From Kitagawia praeruptora (lineage: Eukaryota > Streptophyta > Magnoliopsida > Apiales > Apiaceae): a stretch of DNA of 64,000 nucleotides. Shown in pieces: positions 33,542-44,805 of this stretch. The notes under the pieces are model-generated. The model was not told the DNA's origin and searched no databases. It was given only the letters and a program-made list of their open reading frames with translations. The position numbers and the translations under genes are program-made. Numbering within the stretch: position 1 is the stretch's first letter; every line of letters starts with the position of its first letter. The stretch lies in NCBI GenBank assembly GCA_037693485.1, contig CM075347.1, positions 137,238,501 to 137,302,500 of the forward strand, in the 5' to 3' direction.

Positions 33542-35548
33542 TTAGCTTTTCCTTTCCCAAAATAAAGTTAATTCTGTGTCAACAACCTTTTCCTTGCCCT
33601 TATTACGCCTAGTAGCTTCTTGATCATCCACCTTCTCCCCCTCAGTTGGGTTATCCTCCAGAGTAGTAGGATGTGGAGTTGGTAAATTAGACGAAGCTGT
33701 CTTCCCCAAGGAATGAATTGCATGACTAAACTGGGATGCCATGGAACTTAATTGAACCTGGAATGCATCATGTTGAATAAGTTGCAAATTTTTGATTTCT
33801 GCAATGGACTTACAGATATTTTGCAACTCTTTCTCCATTGTTTGGACCCGTGTAAGGAGTCTGCTATATTCCTTTCTGGTTACAGGTGCATGTGGTTGAG
33901 TGGGTTGATCACTCGTATGTTCTGCAGGTGTTTCACTCAACACTCTATATTCACTCGGTTTAGTGGTTTGGGTTACACTTACATGTTCTGTTGGTGTTTC
34001 CCTCAACTTTCCTCTAGAGCTTCCACCGATATGTGTACCTGCAAATGAAATCATCCTAGCCCCTTTTTCAGAGGTCACGGATGGTGCAATGAAAGTTCGT
34101 GAGCTTCCGTCCTCACGTGAAACGAGTTGCCGACCACTGGTAAAGAGTGGTAAATCTCGAAAGAGATCCAGAGATTTTCCCTCTGGGAGGTTAAACTTGA
34201 ATCGATTAAATGGCACAAAACCCAAGTTTCCCTCGTATGTCTGTGAAGACACTTGGTTCATAAAAGAACCTCCTACCGATGGATCTTTCCGTAAAATGGA
34301 AGATTCACCAGTTGCTCCCGTCAATTCAACCTTATTTATATTTTCACTTATTGGATAAGAAAGAATTGTTTCACTAACATTTGCCGTTACCTCAGGTTCA
34401 TTGGGTTTACTCCGTTTAGAATGAGGTAGAGCGGCTGTTGTAACTAACTCCTTATGTGGTGCTGCTGAGGCACTATCTCCCTCAATAATGTGGATTACTG
34501 GTCGTTTAAGTGACAATTGAGGTGTAGGAGTTTGTTGTGTTTGTGTTTGCATTTGTAGAATGGGCTCTTCGACCTGTGTTAGAGTCGGTGGGATTTCCTG
34601 CTCTTGGTCGGGTAAGATGGCCACTGGGGGCTGTAGAAACTGTATTTCCTGTGACACAATAGGGAATACAAAGGTTGGAATAGCAGGGATTGAAATATTA
34701 CCTTGTCGTATACCTGCTCTCACTGGTCGTGGTAACAACGGAAGTGGGACAGTCTTTAGATATTCAGTTAGGACTGTAGGCACATCCGTATATTTCTTTT
34801 TGCTTATGTAATTAATTACATTCGTCTTCATGGAAGAACATTCCACCTTTTGACCATTTTCCAAGCGTACCCTGTCTTCATCATTCAAAAAATCATTCAA
34901 TATTAACTGTAGAAATCTTGGATATAGACATTTGACATTTTGAGTCCGAACGTCTCTTGTTCTCAAGCATTTCATTTTTAAAATGATTTGACCAAGCACA
35001 ATTTTTCCAAGATTAATCCTCAAATTATTGGCGACCGCATACCCTATTATTTGAATAAATTCAGGTATTCGATCTTGATTTGTTCTATCTGAGGAAAAAA
35101 CATGGTTAAGAGTGTGAAAGAAGAAATTCCAGTATTGGGTTAGAAACGTTCTAGAAAGATTACCAGTATTGAAATTGCCATCTTGGTACCTTATAAAACG
35201 AAAGAACATTTCAATTTGTTCAGGTGTAGGATCAGAAACGAGATTTTCCATAAGAAAATGAAGAATTCGATTAACATCTCGTTCAGTGACCCTAATCGAC
35301 CTACCAAGTAGTCGATATGTGAATGCACACCCGTCCTGTCCAGAAGTGTTAACAGCATTGCAATATAGTTCACACAATGCATCATGGTTAAGCTGCACCT
35401 GTGTAACTAAAGCATAACGGATTAATGAATGTTCATTCAGAAATTGTGTCCAAGCCCGAAATTGCTCATCCTGAATGGTTTCGATTTGCTGAATAGAAAT
35501 AGGATTAACTTTAGCAATTAAAAAGCTTCCCTGCAATGCCATTTTCAA
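33542..35548 (-). CDS. Extra ORF after pol in the Sirevirus (env-like position)
   Basis: 668 codons from an ATG at 35548, intact, starting about 700 bp after the pol stop and ending about 220 bp before the 3' LTR. The N-terminal 250 residues (RLLGRSIRVTERDVNRIL) resemble the plant-transposon-associated domain found in such ORFs. The middle is Pro/Gln/Thr-rich. The C-terminal part (RLLTRVQTMEKELQNICKSI) should be a coiled coil. I see no signal peptide or membrane segment, so calling it an envelope protein rests on position only. Retained open while pol is broken. Confidence 0.75.
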   Translation of the reverse strand: MKMALQGSFLIAKVNPISIQQIETIQDEQFRAWTQFLNEHSLIRYALVTQVQLNHDALCELYCNAVNTSGQDGCAFTYRLLGRSIRVTERDVNRILHFLMENLVSDPTPEQIEMFFRFIRYQDGNFNTGNLSRTFLTQYWNFFFHTLNHVFSSDRTNQDRIPEFIQIIGYAVANNLRINLGKIVLGQIILKMKCLRTRDVRTQNVKCLYPRFLQLILNDFLNDEDRVRLENGQKVECSSMKTNVINYISKKKYTDVPTVLTEYLKTVPLPLLPRPVRAGIRQGNISIPAIPTFVFPIVSQEIQFLQPPVAILPDQEQEIPPTLTQVEEPILQMQTQTQQTPTPQLSLKRPVIHIIEGDSASAAPHKELVTTAALPHSKRSKPNEPEVTANVSETILSYPISENINKVELTGATGESSILRKDPSVGGSFMNQVSSQTYEGNLGFVPFNRFKFNLPEGKSLDLFRDLPLFTSGRQLVSREDGSSRTFIAPSVTSEKGARMISFAGTHIGGSSRGKLRETPTEHVSVTQTTKPSEYRVLSETPAEHTSDQPTQPHAPVTRKEYSRLLTRVQTMEKELQNICKSIAEIKNLQLIQHDAFQVQLSSMASQFSHAIHSLGKTASSNLPTPHPTTLEDNPTEGEKVDDQEATRRNKGKEKVVDTELTLFWERKS

Positions 35549-36252
35549 AAACTTTGAGGAAATTCAAAAACAAGGGTTAGTGCGTATAACAAGAATATGA
35601 AATCCGCTCTAAAAACCACCAGCTAGATTGAGATATCTTTCCGATCAAAACTTGAAATATTCAGCAATTGTGTGTGTATGCTATGTATATCTGAAAATTG
35701 ATGATGTTAAACACAAACAAAAACTCATCATTTATAAGGTTTCAAGTATTAGTGGGTTAGGTGTAATGGTGACAGGTTATGTTTGAAAAATAACACCGCT
35801 CCATAATTTCTCACCTAACTACCTAATTAGCCGAAAAAACATCTTATCACCGAAACCTGTCGGCCGAAAAAACATCTTATCGCCGAAACCTATTAGTCTA
35901 TACACATACACATATAATACTTCTAATTATTATGGATTTAAAAATAATCACACAGTAAATCAAGAATTAATCCACAATAATCAGATAAACTCACAATTAA
36001 ATAGACATAAAATTAACAAAATATCATTAATTGATATATGTCAATAAAATATTTATTTAATTATGCTACAATTAACTCAATTATTTACTAACTAATTATC
36101 ATAAAATATAGCATTTATAAGCGTGGTAATTAATATAGAGATACCAAAAAAAAATGATGACTGGATGCAAAGTAAATTCACAAGTCCTAAAAATATGGAC
36201 ATTTAAAATACCTGTGAATTTATAACAAATTGCAGTTATTGATTATCCAAAA

Positions 36253-37164
36253 TTAATTAGACAGATTTAACATCCCAAGTTCACCAACTAACCTGGAGAA
36301 AGTGGATTCATCCAGTGGTTTAGTAAAGATGTCTGTAATTTGTTGATCTGTGGGAACAAAATATAATACCACAGTTCCGTTCATGACATGCTCTCGTAAG
36401 AAATGATACCTGATATCAATATGCTTAGTCCTGGTGTGTTGAACTGGATTGTTGGCAATGGCAATGGCACTCGTGTTGTCGCATAGAATTGGAATTTTGT
36501 CCAACATGAGTCCATAGTCCTGAAGTTGATTCCTCATCCACAGGATCTGAGCACAACAACTACCTGCCGCAATGTATTCTGCTTCGGCTGTCGAGGTAGA
36601 TACTGAGTTTTGCTTCTTGCTGTACCAAGATACCAACCTTCTTCCTAGAAACTGACAGCTTCCAGAAGTACTTTTCCGATCAATCTTACAACCTGCGAAG
36701 TCAGAATCTGTATAGCCAACTAGGTCAAAACCTGTTCCTTTAGGGTACCAAATCCCAAGATTGGGGGTTCCCTTAAGGTATCTGAAAATACGTTTAACAG
36801 CTATAAGATGTGACTCTTTAGGGTTAGCCTGGAATCTAGCACATAGACAAGTTGCGAACATAATATCTGGTCTACTAGCAGTTAAGTACAAGAGAGAGCC
36901 GATCATACCTCGATACTTCGTGATGTCAACTGACTTACCAGATTTATCTTCATCAAGCTTGACTGCAGTTGGCATCGGGGTCTTGGCAGTAGCTGCTTCT
37001 TCCATCCCATACTTCTTGAGAAGATCCTTTATGTATTTTGATTGGAAGATGAAAATACCATCAGGCTTCTGAACAACTTGAAGTCCAAGGAAGAAGGACA
37101 ACTCACCCATCATGCTCATCTCGTACCTACTCTGCATTAGCTTAGCAAATCTCTTGCATAGCAA
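36253..37164 (-). pseudogene. Sirevirus pol: end of reverse transcriptase and RNase H
   Basis: 303 codons covering the part after the RT active site and RNase H: TASRPDIMFA, YTDSDFAGCKIDRKSTSG, STAEAEYIAA, HIDIRYHFLREHV and DIFTKPLDE. It is separated from the upstream RT part by a frameshift just after YVDDI (about 37185). Ends at a natural stop. Confidence 0.92.
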
Positions 37165-37184
37165 ATCATTAGTAGAACCAAATA

Positions 37185-38501
37185 TTATATATCATCCACA
37201 TATACTTGAACCAGAATTATATCATTTTTATGCTTTTTATGAAAGAGATTTTTGTCGATGATACCTCTTGTAAAACCATTTTCAAGTAAGAACTTGGAGA
37301 GAGTATCATACCATGTTCGAGGGGCTTGCTTGAGACCATAGACAGCTTTGAAGAGAAAGTACACAAAACCTTCAAATTCCTTGTCTTCGAACCCAGGGGG
37401 TTGTTCAACATAGACTTCTTCCTCTAGATCTCCGTTCAAAAATGCACTCTTCACATCCATCTGAAAAACCTTAAAGTTGGAGTGTGCAGCAAATGCTAAG
37501 AACATCCTGATTGCTTCAAGCCTTGCAACTGGAGCATAGGTTTCATCATAATCAATTCCTTCTTCTTGAGAGTAACCCTTTGCTACCAATCGAGCCTTGT
37601 TCCTCGTAACAATACCATTTTCATCCAGTTTATTTCTAAACAACCATCTAGTGCCAATTACAGATTTACCTTTTGGTCTTGGCACCAGCTTCCATACTTT
37701 CTGCCTTTCGAACTGATTGAGTTCTTCCTGCATTGCAGTTACCCAATCTGGATCATCAAGAGCTTCATCAACCTTTTTAGGTTCAATTTGAGATAAAAAT
37801 CCTGCGAAATTGCATTCATTCTGTGTTGCTCTTCTAGTCTGTACACCCGTGTCCGGTTCACCAATGATCTGTTCAAAGGGATGCGCTCTACTCCATACCC
37901 TTTGTCTTGGCAGATTTGATCTTGCTGATTCCCCAAGTTCATAATTGTGTTGAGAGTGATGACTAGTAGATCCAAAATCATTGTTTGCTCCTCCTGAGCT
38001 GTTGCTTTCAGAGTTTGAAGAATCATTAGCAGCAGATGTTTCTTCACTTGATTGGTCGTTCACTTGCTCCCCCTCAACATGTGCTGCTGTCTGATCAACT
38101 GGTATAGATTGAACAATAGAGTCTGAAAGAGTATCAGAATTTTGTAGATCAGCATTTATTTCTTCATTCTCAAATCTCAGCTGGTCATGTTCATCAAAGT
38201 CTTCAAGTCCTGTTATCTTCTTATCATCAAAAGACACATGGATAGATTCCATGACCACTTTTGTTCTCAGATTGTAGACTCTGAATGCTTTTGTGGATAG
38301 TGGGTATCCAACAAAGATTCCTTCATCAGCTTTTAAATCAAATTTGGAAAGCTGTTCTGGATGAGTCTTAAGAACAAAACACTTACATCCAAACACGTGA
38401 AAATACTTCAGGTTCGGCTTCTTATTTTTCACCATCTGATATGGTGTTTTACCATGCTTGTTTATGAGTGTAGCATTCTGTGTGAAACAAGCAGCTTGCA
38501 C
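37185..38501 (-). pseudogene. Sirevirus pol: integrase C-terminus and reverse transcriptase
   Basis: 438 codons. Integrase C-terminal region (FHVFGCKCFV), a Ser-rich linker, then RT motifs ARLVAKGYSQEEGIDY, FQMDVKSAFLNGDL, YGLKQAPRTWY and the catalytic YVDDI at the very end. Immediately afterwards two extra bases (ta) shift the frame and give TAA at 37185-37187. Upstream it is cut off from protease/integrase by a TAG. Confidence 0.92.
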
Positions 38502-38510
38502 AGCTTCAGC

Positions 38511-39500
38511 CTAGAAGTAGGTTGGCAGTTTTGCTTCATCAAGCATGGTCCTTGCAGCTTCTATGAGAGTCCTGTTCTTTCTCTCTACTACTCCATTTTG
38601 TTGTGGAGTTCCAGGTGCAGAGAATTCTTGCTTTATTCCATTTTCTTTACAAAACTCTTCCATGACTGCATTCTTGAACTCAGTGCCATTATCACTCCTT
38701 ATGATTTTCACTGTATGCTTAGATCCTTTGTCAAGTTGTCTGACATGCTCTGTTAAGATTGATGCAGTTTCTTCTTTCTTGTGCATGAAATATACCCATG
38801 TATATCTGGTGTATTCATCAGCAATAACTAAAGCATATCTTTTCTTTCCGATAGACATTATATTTACTGGACCAAATAAATCAACATGCAATAAGTGATA
38901 TGGCTCAAGAATTGAGGATTCAGTCTTACTTTTGAATGAAGTTTTCCTTTGTTTTGCCTTTTGACATGAGTCACATAGGCCATCTGGAGTAAAAACTGAT
39001 TTGGGCAATCCTCTCACAAGATCTTTCTTCACTAGCTCATTAATGCTGTTGAAATTCAGATGAGAAAGTCTCTTATGCCAATCCCAGCTTTCTTCAATTG
39101 ATGCTCTACTCAGTAGACAGATTGCAGAGCCATCAGAGTTTGTTGAAAGCTTGGCTTCATAAATGTTACCATGCCTGTATCCCTTCAGAACAACTTTTCC
39201 TGTAGATTTGCTTACAACTTCACCGTGTTCTTCAAAGAAATCCACATGATAACCTCTGTCACAGATTTGACTCACACTTAGCAGATTATGTTTGAGTCCT
39301 GAGACTAGAGCTACATATTCAATGATGACATTCCCAAGATTGATATTGCCATATCCCAGAGTCCTTCCTATGTTGTCATCTCCATAAAAAACACTTGGGC
39401 CAGCTTTCTTCTCAAATTCTGATAGCAGGGCTTTATTTCCAGTCATGTGCCCTGAGCATCCACTGTCCAGAACAAGGATATTTTTCCTGTTACCCTGCAA
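38511..39500 (-). pseudogene. Sirevirus pol: protease and integrase core
   Basis: Protease active site VLDSGCSGHM; integrase zinc motif (WHKRLSHLNF...LCDSCQKAK); catalytic core HVDLFGPV, IIRSDNGTEF and NGVVERKNRT. It ends at TAG (38511-38513) where related elements have Trp (LPTYF then stop then AEAVQAA); a single TGG-to-TAG change explains it. The gag frame is the same frame, separated by TAG and TGA codons just upstream. Confidence 0.92.
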
Positions 39501-39512
39501 TCACAAAAACCA

Positions 39513-40778
39513 CTAATGATTAGTTTTAAGGACCCAGACTTGCTTGGATCCTTTGGCCTTATTAAGTTTGTTAGCTTTTGCAGCAGAAGTCTTATTAGAG
39601 TTTGTGCTAACATTCTTTTTATCAGAATTTATACATGTAGAATCAATCTTGAATTTATTCAAAGAGGGTTTAACTTCATAATAAGCATAATACAAATTAT
39701 GATACTCTTTACATGTATAAATAGAATGCCAAATATTGCCACAGTGAAAACAAGGATTCTGTGGCTTAAACCTAACTGAACCACTCTTAACTCCTGACTT
39801 AGGAGGTATAGAGTTTATATTTTTATTCTTCCTGCAAAAAGTAGCAAGATGGTTAGGATTTCCACAGTTGTAACATTTCTTCCTAGGAGCATTGTGAATA
39901 GGCATATAGTTATTGCTTTTATTGACGCCTACCTTTCCATTTCTGTTTTTCCTAGGTTCTTTTACCTTGTTCACTCTTTTTATCTCCTTCAGCTTGTGTT
40001 TAAGCTGTTTCTGAGACATTAAGTCAATATTTACTGATTTGACTTCCTGTTTTGGTTTGTCAGATTTTGGTACAAACCTCACAGGATTAATTTTGGGCTT
40101 TGCAGCCCTTTCAGTAAATACAGGTTTAGAGGTCTCAGCTTCTAGGTTGGCAGTTTTCTTTTTATCAGTGTAACCTAGACCTTCTTTCCAACAATCATTC
40201 TCTATGATAATCTGAGTAGTTTTCCCAGAGTTAGTCCAAGTTTTAATAATGTTTCTTTTTTTAGCAAGTTCAGATTCAAGATAAGCATGCTTTTTCAATA
40301 ATTCAGTTTTAACAAAAATAGCATCATCTCTCTCTTTCTGAAGTTTTAACATCTGGACTAATTCTAATTCTAGATAGTCATTTCTCTTTCTAAGCTCTAG
40401 ACTTTCAGATTTTATTCTTTCATTTTCTAAAGTCTGATCTCTATAGCTAAGATGCAAGGTTTTAAGAAAGATTCTTAACTCAGATATATCAGTACTATCA
40501 AAAGCTAGAGTAGAATGAGGCACCTTGGTCTCAGTAGCTTCAGAAATACTATCAGCATTTGCCATCAACGCATAGTTCACCTCATCTTCAGAGTCTGAAG
40601 TGTCAGCCCAGTCTTTCTTCTTTGTGATGTAGGCTTGACCTTTATCAGCTTTGGCTTTATTGCACTCAGGTGCAAAATGTCCTTTCTCACCACAATTATC
40701 GCATTTGATTTTGGACTTGTCCACTTTCTCAGACCTGCCTTCCTTTCCCTTGGCTTTTATGAAATTCTTCTCTGACAT
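39513..40778 (-). CDS. Sirevirus gag, N-terminally deleted, three zinc knuckles
   Basis: 421 codons. CCHC knuckles: CDNCGEKGHFAPEC near residue 26, CYNCGNPNHLATFC near 310, CFHCGNIWHSIYTC near 345. Between them are acidic and coiled-coil-like segments. The frame opens only 60 bp from the 5' LTR with the first knuckle almost at once; the usual capsid-like (UBN2) domain and long leader are missing. This implies an internal deletion at the 5' end. Confidence 0.85.
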   Translation of the reverse strand: MSEKNFIKAKGKEGRSEKVDKSKIKCDNCGEKGHFAPECNKAKADKGQAYITKKKDWADTSDSEDEVNYALMANADSISEATETKVPHSTLAFDSTDISELRIFLKTLHLSYRDQTLENERIKSESLELRKRNDYLELELVQMLKLQKERDDAIFVKTELLKKHAYLESELAKKRNIIKTWTNSGKTTQIIIENDCWKEGLGYTDKKKTANLEAETSKPVFTERAAKPKINPVRFVPKSDKPKQEVKSVNIDLMSQKQLKHKLKEIKRVNKVKEPRKNRNGKVGVNKSNNYMPIHNAPRKKCYNCGNPNHLATFCRKNKNINSIPPKSGVKSGSVRFKPQNPCFHCGNIWHSIYTCKEYHNLYYAYYEVKPSLNKFKIDSTCINSDKKNVSTNSNKTSAAKANKLNKAKGSKQVWVLKTNH

Positions 40779-40838
40779 GATTGTATAGCTTTTCGGATCT
40801 TAACTGTCGTATAATAACAGAGTGGCTCTGATGCCAAT

Positions 40839-42104
40839 TGTTAGGTCCGGAATAACGTAGAAGGGGGGTTGAATACGTTATTTAAAAATATTTCGATTTT
40901 TGATGTGGATATGAAATCAAAAATACTAAATCGAAATAACACAACTGTGTGGGAAATATCTTTAAATAGATAAAACTCGGAGGTTTGTTACACAATCTAA
41001 TCCTATATATGGATCAGCTACAAAATCAAACACTCCTAAGGATAGTTTAGGCATGAGGACCTTCTACCCGACACTTCCTGAAAGCGGGCTAAGCCGGCTT
41101 TCCTACTAGATGGACTGTCTAGCAGCTTACACAGAGAAGATATTTAAGAGAGAGAGAAAGTTGTGTGTTGAGATGTATTTTGAAATTAAATACAACAGGC
41201 CTATTTATAGATTTTCTAGAAAATCACTATGCTGCATAGTACCCCATTTAATAACGTAAGGGGTGACGTTTTCAGTAGCAGCCTGTTGAATTTTTCATGA
41301 ACAAATTTCAACATTCAAACTTTCAAAACTGCATTTTTCAATTCAAAGTTTTAAACTTTGATTTTTTAATTCATGTGGGCCCCACATGTTTCTTACTTTA
41401 TGAATAGTACTTTTGGGTACTATTCATGAATAGTAATTTCGGTTACTATTCATATGAATAGGACTATTCATATGAATAGTGATTTCGGTTACTATTCATG
41501 TGAATAGTGATTTCGGTTACTATTCATATGAATAGTGATTTTGGATACTATTCATTTTCTCTCTTCTGTTTATTCTGCTGTTTTAATTTACCTCAGAAAA
41601 TAATTCAAGTACCAGATTAATTTAATTATTTTGTTATAAATAATTAATTAATCTGTTACTTATTTAATTTTCAGAGTAAATTAACTTTTGACAATACCTT
41701 GAGATATTATGTCTGTCCTTGATCGTCAATAGGCTTTGGCAATTCTTTCTATGAATTAATGTGTTGATCCTTCCCGTATGTGTTGACACTTGGTGCACTG
41801 GTCTGGTTCACAAGTGACTATCACTGATCTTGATCTTCACACCTTCGTTACATTCCAATTTATTAGCCTGCAGCAATATCTTCAAATACATGAAATCTTT
41901 TGGCCCTTCAACTGAATTATCTGTACATCTTATTCTGTCACTGAGGCTTGATCATGTTAATGAACTTCTTTCAGCGACTTGATCCTTGTTGGTGCCTGTT
42001 CTTCAAATTTCACGATCCCTGTATAGAGTTAATATTATTTATATTTTATCCTAGTTGAGTTATATATGTCCTCTATTACATATTACATTACATTATGCTT
42101 TACA
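40839..42104 (-). repeat. 5' LTR of the Sirevirus
   Basis: 1266 bp, the same length as the 3' LTR and about 99% identical by eye. Adjacent at 40825-40838 is the primer-binding-site complement. Confidence 0.95.
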
Positions 42105-42358
42105 TACCAGATGCATAATAATAATGCCAGATGTACCAGATAACAGATCTCCACCTTGACTTGAATCCTCTCACAAAATAACAGATAACAGATGTACCAG
42201 ACGCATCATAATAATGCCAGATGTACTAAATAACAGATCTCCACCTTGACTTGAATCCTCTCACAAAAACAGATAACAGATGTACCAGATGCATCATAAT
42301 AATGCCAAACGTACCAGATAAAACTCTTCTGCCTCAGATTTTGCCCTCAAAAGGGCAG
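42105..42358. repeat. Tandem repeats next to the outer Copia's purine tract
   Basis: About three copies of an ~85-bp unit (gatctccaccttgacttgaa...cagataacagatgtaccaga...cataataatgcc). More partial copies lie beyond the Sirevirus at 31956-32052. The unit carries the ctccacctt stretch that also abuts the left LTR, so the polypurine tract itself appears multiplied. Confidence 0.8.
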
Positions 42359-43609
42359 TCAACAACTCCGAACATTTAGCAAGTTCAAACAATGTTGAAA
42401 CTTGTAATGTGGAACCGGCTTGGTGAACATATCAGCTGGGTTATCAGTAGTACCCACTTTGCTCACCTTAATTCTCTTGGGAGGCACCCCATAATTAGCT
42501 CTCCTTGATCGATCAAGAGCCAAACTGTGCTGATTCACTACTGGTACTGATGATTCTGATTCTGACTGTGGTTGTTGAACTTCTTGTTGTGGTTCACTCT
42601 CATCTTGAGTGACTTCCTGCTCCACCTGTTTCTCAACACCACCACTTTCGGAAACAATCGTAGATCCATGATTTATCAGATAACCTGATGTACTAACTGC
42701 TTCCGCCAAGAATCTTCTAGTTAGTCCAGCATTAGAGAGCATGCAACTAGCTCTCTCCCGAAGTGTCTGATTCATATGCTCTGCTACACCATTCTGCTGC
42801 GGTGTATCCCTGACTGTATGATGTCTAGAAATCCCTTCTCTCTCCAAAAGTGTCTGATTCATACGCTCTACTACACCATTCTGCTGTGGTGTATCCCTGA
42901 CTGTATGATGCCTAGAAATCCCTTCTCTCTCCAGAAGTGTCTGATTCATACGCTCTGCTACACCATTCTGATGCGGTGTATCCCTGACTGTATGATGCCT
43001 AGAAATCCATTCATTCTTACAGAACTCATCAAACTCAGATGAGCAAAATTCCAGACCATTATCAGTTCGCAGCCTCTTAATCTTTTCCGAGGACGCGACA
43101 GCAACGGAACCTGATAACATATCAGTTCGCAACCTCTTAATCTTCTCCGAGGATGCGACAGCAACAGAACCTGTTAACGTAGATCCTTGAAGAAGATACA
43201 GGGTACCACATTTAACACCTTTCAGAACCACATTAGAACCCTTGCGGACATGTAGAACTCCACCTTCACCTTGAAAACTGAAACCCTTGCTGTCTAACAT
43301 ACTCAAAGATATCAGATTCTTTGTCATAAGTGGAACATGCCTAACATCATTCAATGTGCAGAATTTACCATCATGTGTCCGAATTTTAATCGAGCCTATT
43401 CCAACCGTCTCACAAGCAAAACTGTTAGCCATAGAAATCTTACCACCGTCAACTTGCTCGTAGGTTGTAAACCACTCCCTACGCGGACATATATGATAAG
43501 ACGCTCCAGAATCAAGAATCCACACATCAGAGTGATGCGTGTCCTTGACAGCAACTAGAGCAATATCTTCTTCAGAAGTAGCATCAGCTACAGTAGCAGT
43601 ATCTGTCAA
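42359..43609 (-). pseudogene. Outer Copia: protease, triplicated integrase block, RNase H tail
   Basis: 416 codons in one frame. Protease site WILDSGASYHIC near residue 30; LYLLQGSTLTGSVAVASS linker; a duplicated SGSVAVASSEKIKRLRTD. Then integrase core LRTDNGLEF and three consecutive copies of a 29-residue block (ISRHHTVRDTPQQNGVAERM). After SNAGLTRRFLAEAVSTSGYL the frame jumps through a Gln/Ser/Glu-rich linker to the last residues of RNase H (NPADMFTKPVP). All of the reverse transcriptase core is missing. The rearrangements keep the frame. Confidence 0.9.
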
Positions 43610-43648
43610 ATTATCCTGTTGCTTCTTTTTCTTGGGACAATCAGATTT

Positions 43649-44350
43649 TCAGTGTCCCTTTTCTTTACAGTAATTACAGATATCATTAGGTTTTGGACCC
43701 TTAGAAACTGATTTCTTCCCCGACTTTCCATGTCCATTACTCCAGCTAGCTACCAACCCAGCAGCATGATTATCTGCACCTGTACCATCCACCTTACGGC
43801 GCAGCTCTCTAGAATGAAGAGCAGATCTAACCTCCTCTAGAGAAATAGTATCTTTACCAACAATAAACGATTGCACAAAGTTCTTGTACGATAATGGTAA
43901 AGAAACTAACAGAATCAAAGCAACATCCTCATCTTCAACTTTAACATCAATATTACGCAATTCTAATAAAATTGTGTTTAATTGATCTAAGTGATCTCGA
44001 AGAGGCATACCTTCTTGCATTCGCAGACTGAACAGACGTTGCTTCAGCAACAACTTGTTTGTTAAAGACTTCGTCATGTAGCGACTTTCAAGCTTCAACC
44101 ACAGACCAGACGCGGTATCCTCCTCCGCAATTTCAGTAATAATATCATCTGCAAGATACAACAGAATTGTTGAATGTGCATTTTCTTCTAGACTGGCCAT
44201 CTCAGCGCTTTCAGGATCTGTCGTCGATTTTCATTTTAACGGCGCCCAGAGCCCCTTTTGCTTTAACAAAGCACGCATCTTGATTTGCCACAGACTGAAA
44301 CCATTTCTCCCGGTAAATTTGTCGTCCTTAACGCTAATACCACCAGACAT
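43649..44350 (-). pseudogene. Outer Copia gag
   Basis: Begins MSGGISVKDDKFTG at 44350 and reads FSLWQIKMRALLKQKGLW, then a TGA at about 44231-44233. It reopens at MASLEENAHS (44200) through the UBN2 gag domain (ESRYMTKSLTNKL, LRDHLDQLNTI, ALILLVSLPLSY) to the zinc knuckle CNYCKEKGH. There TGG has become TGA (43649-43651). Past it the frame continues in the same register into the protease ORF, so gag-pol was one frame. Confidence 0.88.
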
Positions 44351-44612
44351 CTTTCTCCCAGAATCGTATACGTGAACAGTACCGTATACGTGAACAATGT
44401 CGTATACATGAATAGTGCCGTGAACAGTACCTTATGAACAGTTCCGTATGAACAGTGTCGTCTTCTCCGGCGATGAACAGTGTCGCCTTCTCCGCCGATG
44501 AACAGTAACTCCGCCTGAACAGTGTCATCTTCTCCGGCGAGCTTGAAAAAATTTCGGCGAAAAATTTTCGCAAAAAATACAGGAGCTTTAACCAAAAGCT
44601 CTGATACCAGTT

Positions 44613-44805
44613 TGTTATAACGGAAGCAAGAAAGATTATATGCAGAAGAGAAATAGTTTATATTGATCTTGAGGATAAACAGATTTCAGAGATTTTATCA
44701 GATGCCTCAGATGATTTCAAATGCTTACATACATTTCTTATTTATAGACACAATCTAAGGGGTTAGGTGTGGTAGGTGAGACTAATTCAAGCCAACATTT
44801 TAACA
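44613..44805 (-). repeat. 5' LTR of the outer Copia
   Basis: 193 bp, tgttataacgg...ttttaaca. The region just left of it (44351-44612) is the short leader, rich in gaacagt repeats. Confidence 0.9.

Larger units (their letters stand above)
32053..42104 (-). mobile_element. Sirevirus-type Copia retrotransposon, 10,052 bp
   Basis: Two 1266-bp LTRs, a perfect 5-bp target duplication tacca (32048-32052, 42105-42109), a primer site complement (ggctctgatgccaa) beside the right LTR, and a polypurine tract complement (atctccccctatt) beside the left LTR. Order on the minus strand: gag, protease, integrase, reverse transcriptase, RNase H, then a 668-codon ORF. The Copia domain order with an extra ORF after pol is the Sirevirus plan. 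gag lacks its N-terminal domain and pol has a stop and a frameshift, so it is not autonomous. By eye the LTRs differ at about ten sites, implying recent insertion. Confidence 0.93.
31725..44805 (-). mobile_element. Outer Copia retrotransposon, rearranged, holding a Sirevirus
   Basis: Bounded by LTRs 31725-31955 and 44613-44805 (both tgttataacgg...ttttaaca) and a 5-bp target duplication gttgt. A primer-binding-site complement (gctctgatacca, 44599-44610) lies 2 bp from the right LTR, so it reads on the minus strand. Without the nested Sirevirus it is about 3.0 kb. It keeps gag, protease, part of integrase and the RNase H tail but no reverse transcriptase core. The left LTR is longer through expansion of a gtggtaggt repeat. 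Confidence 0.9.
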
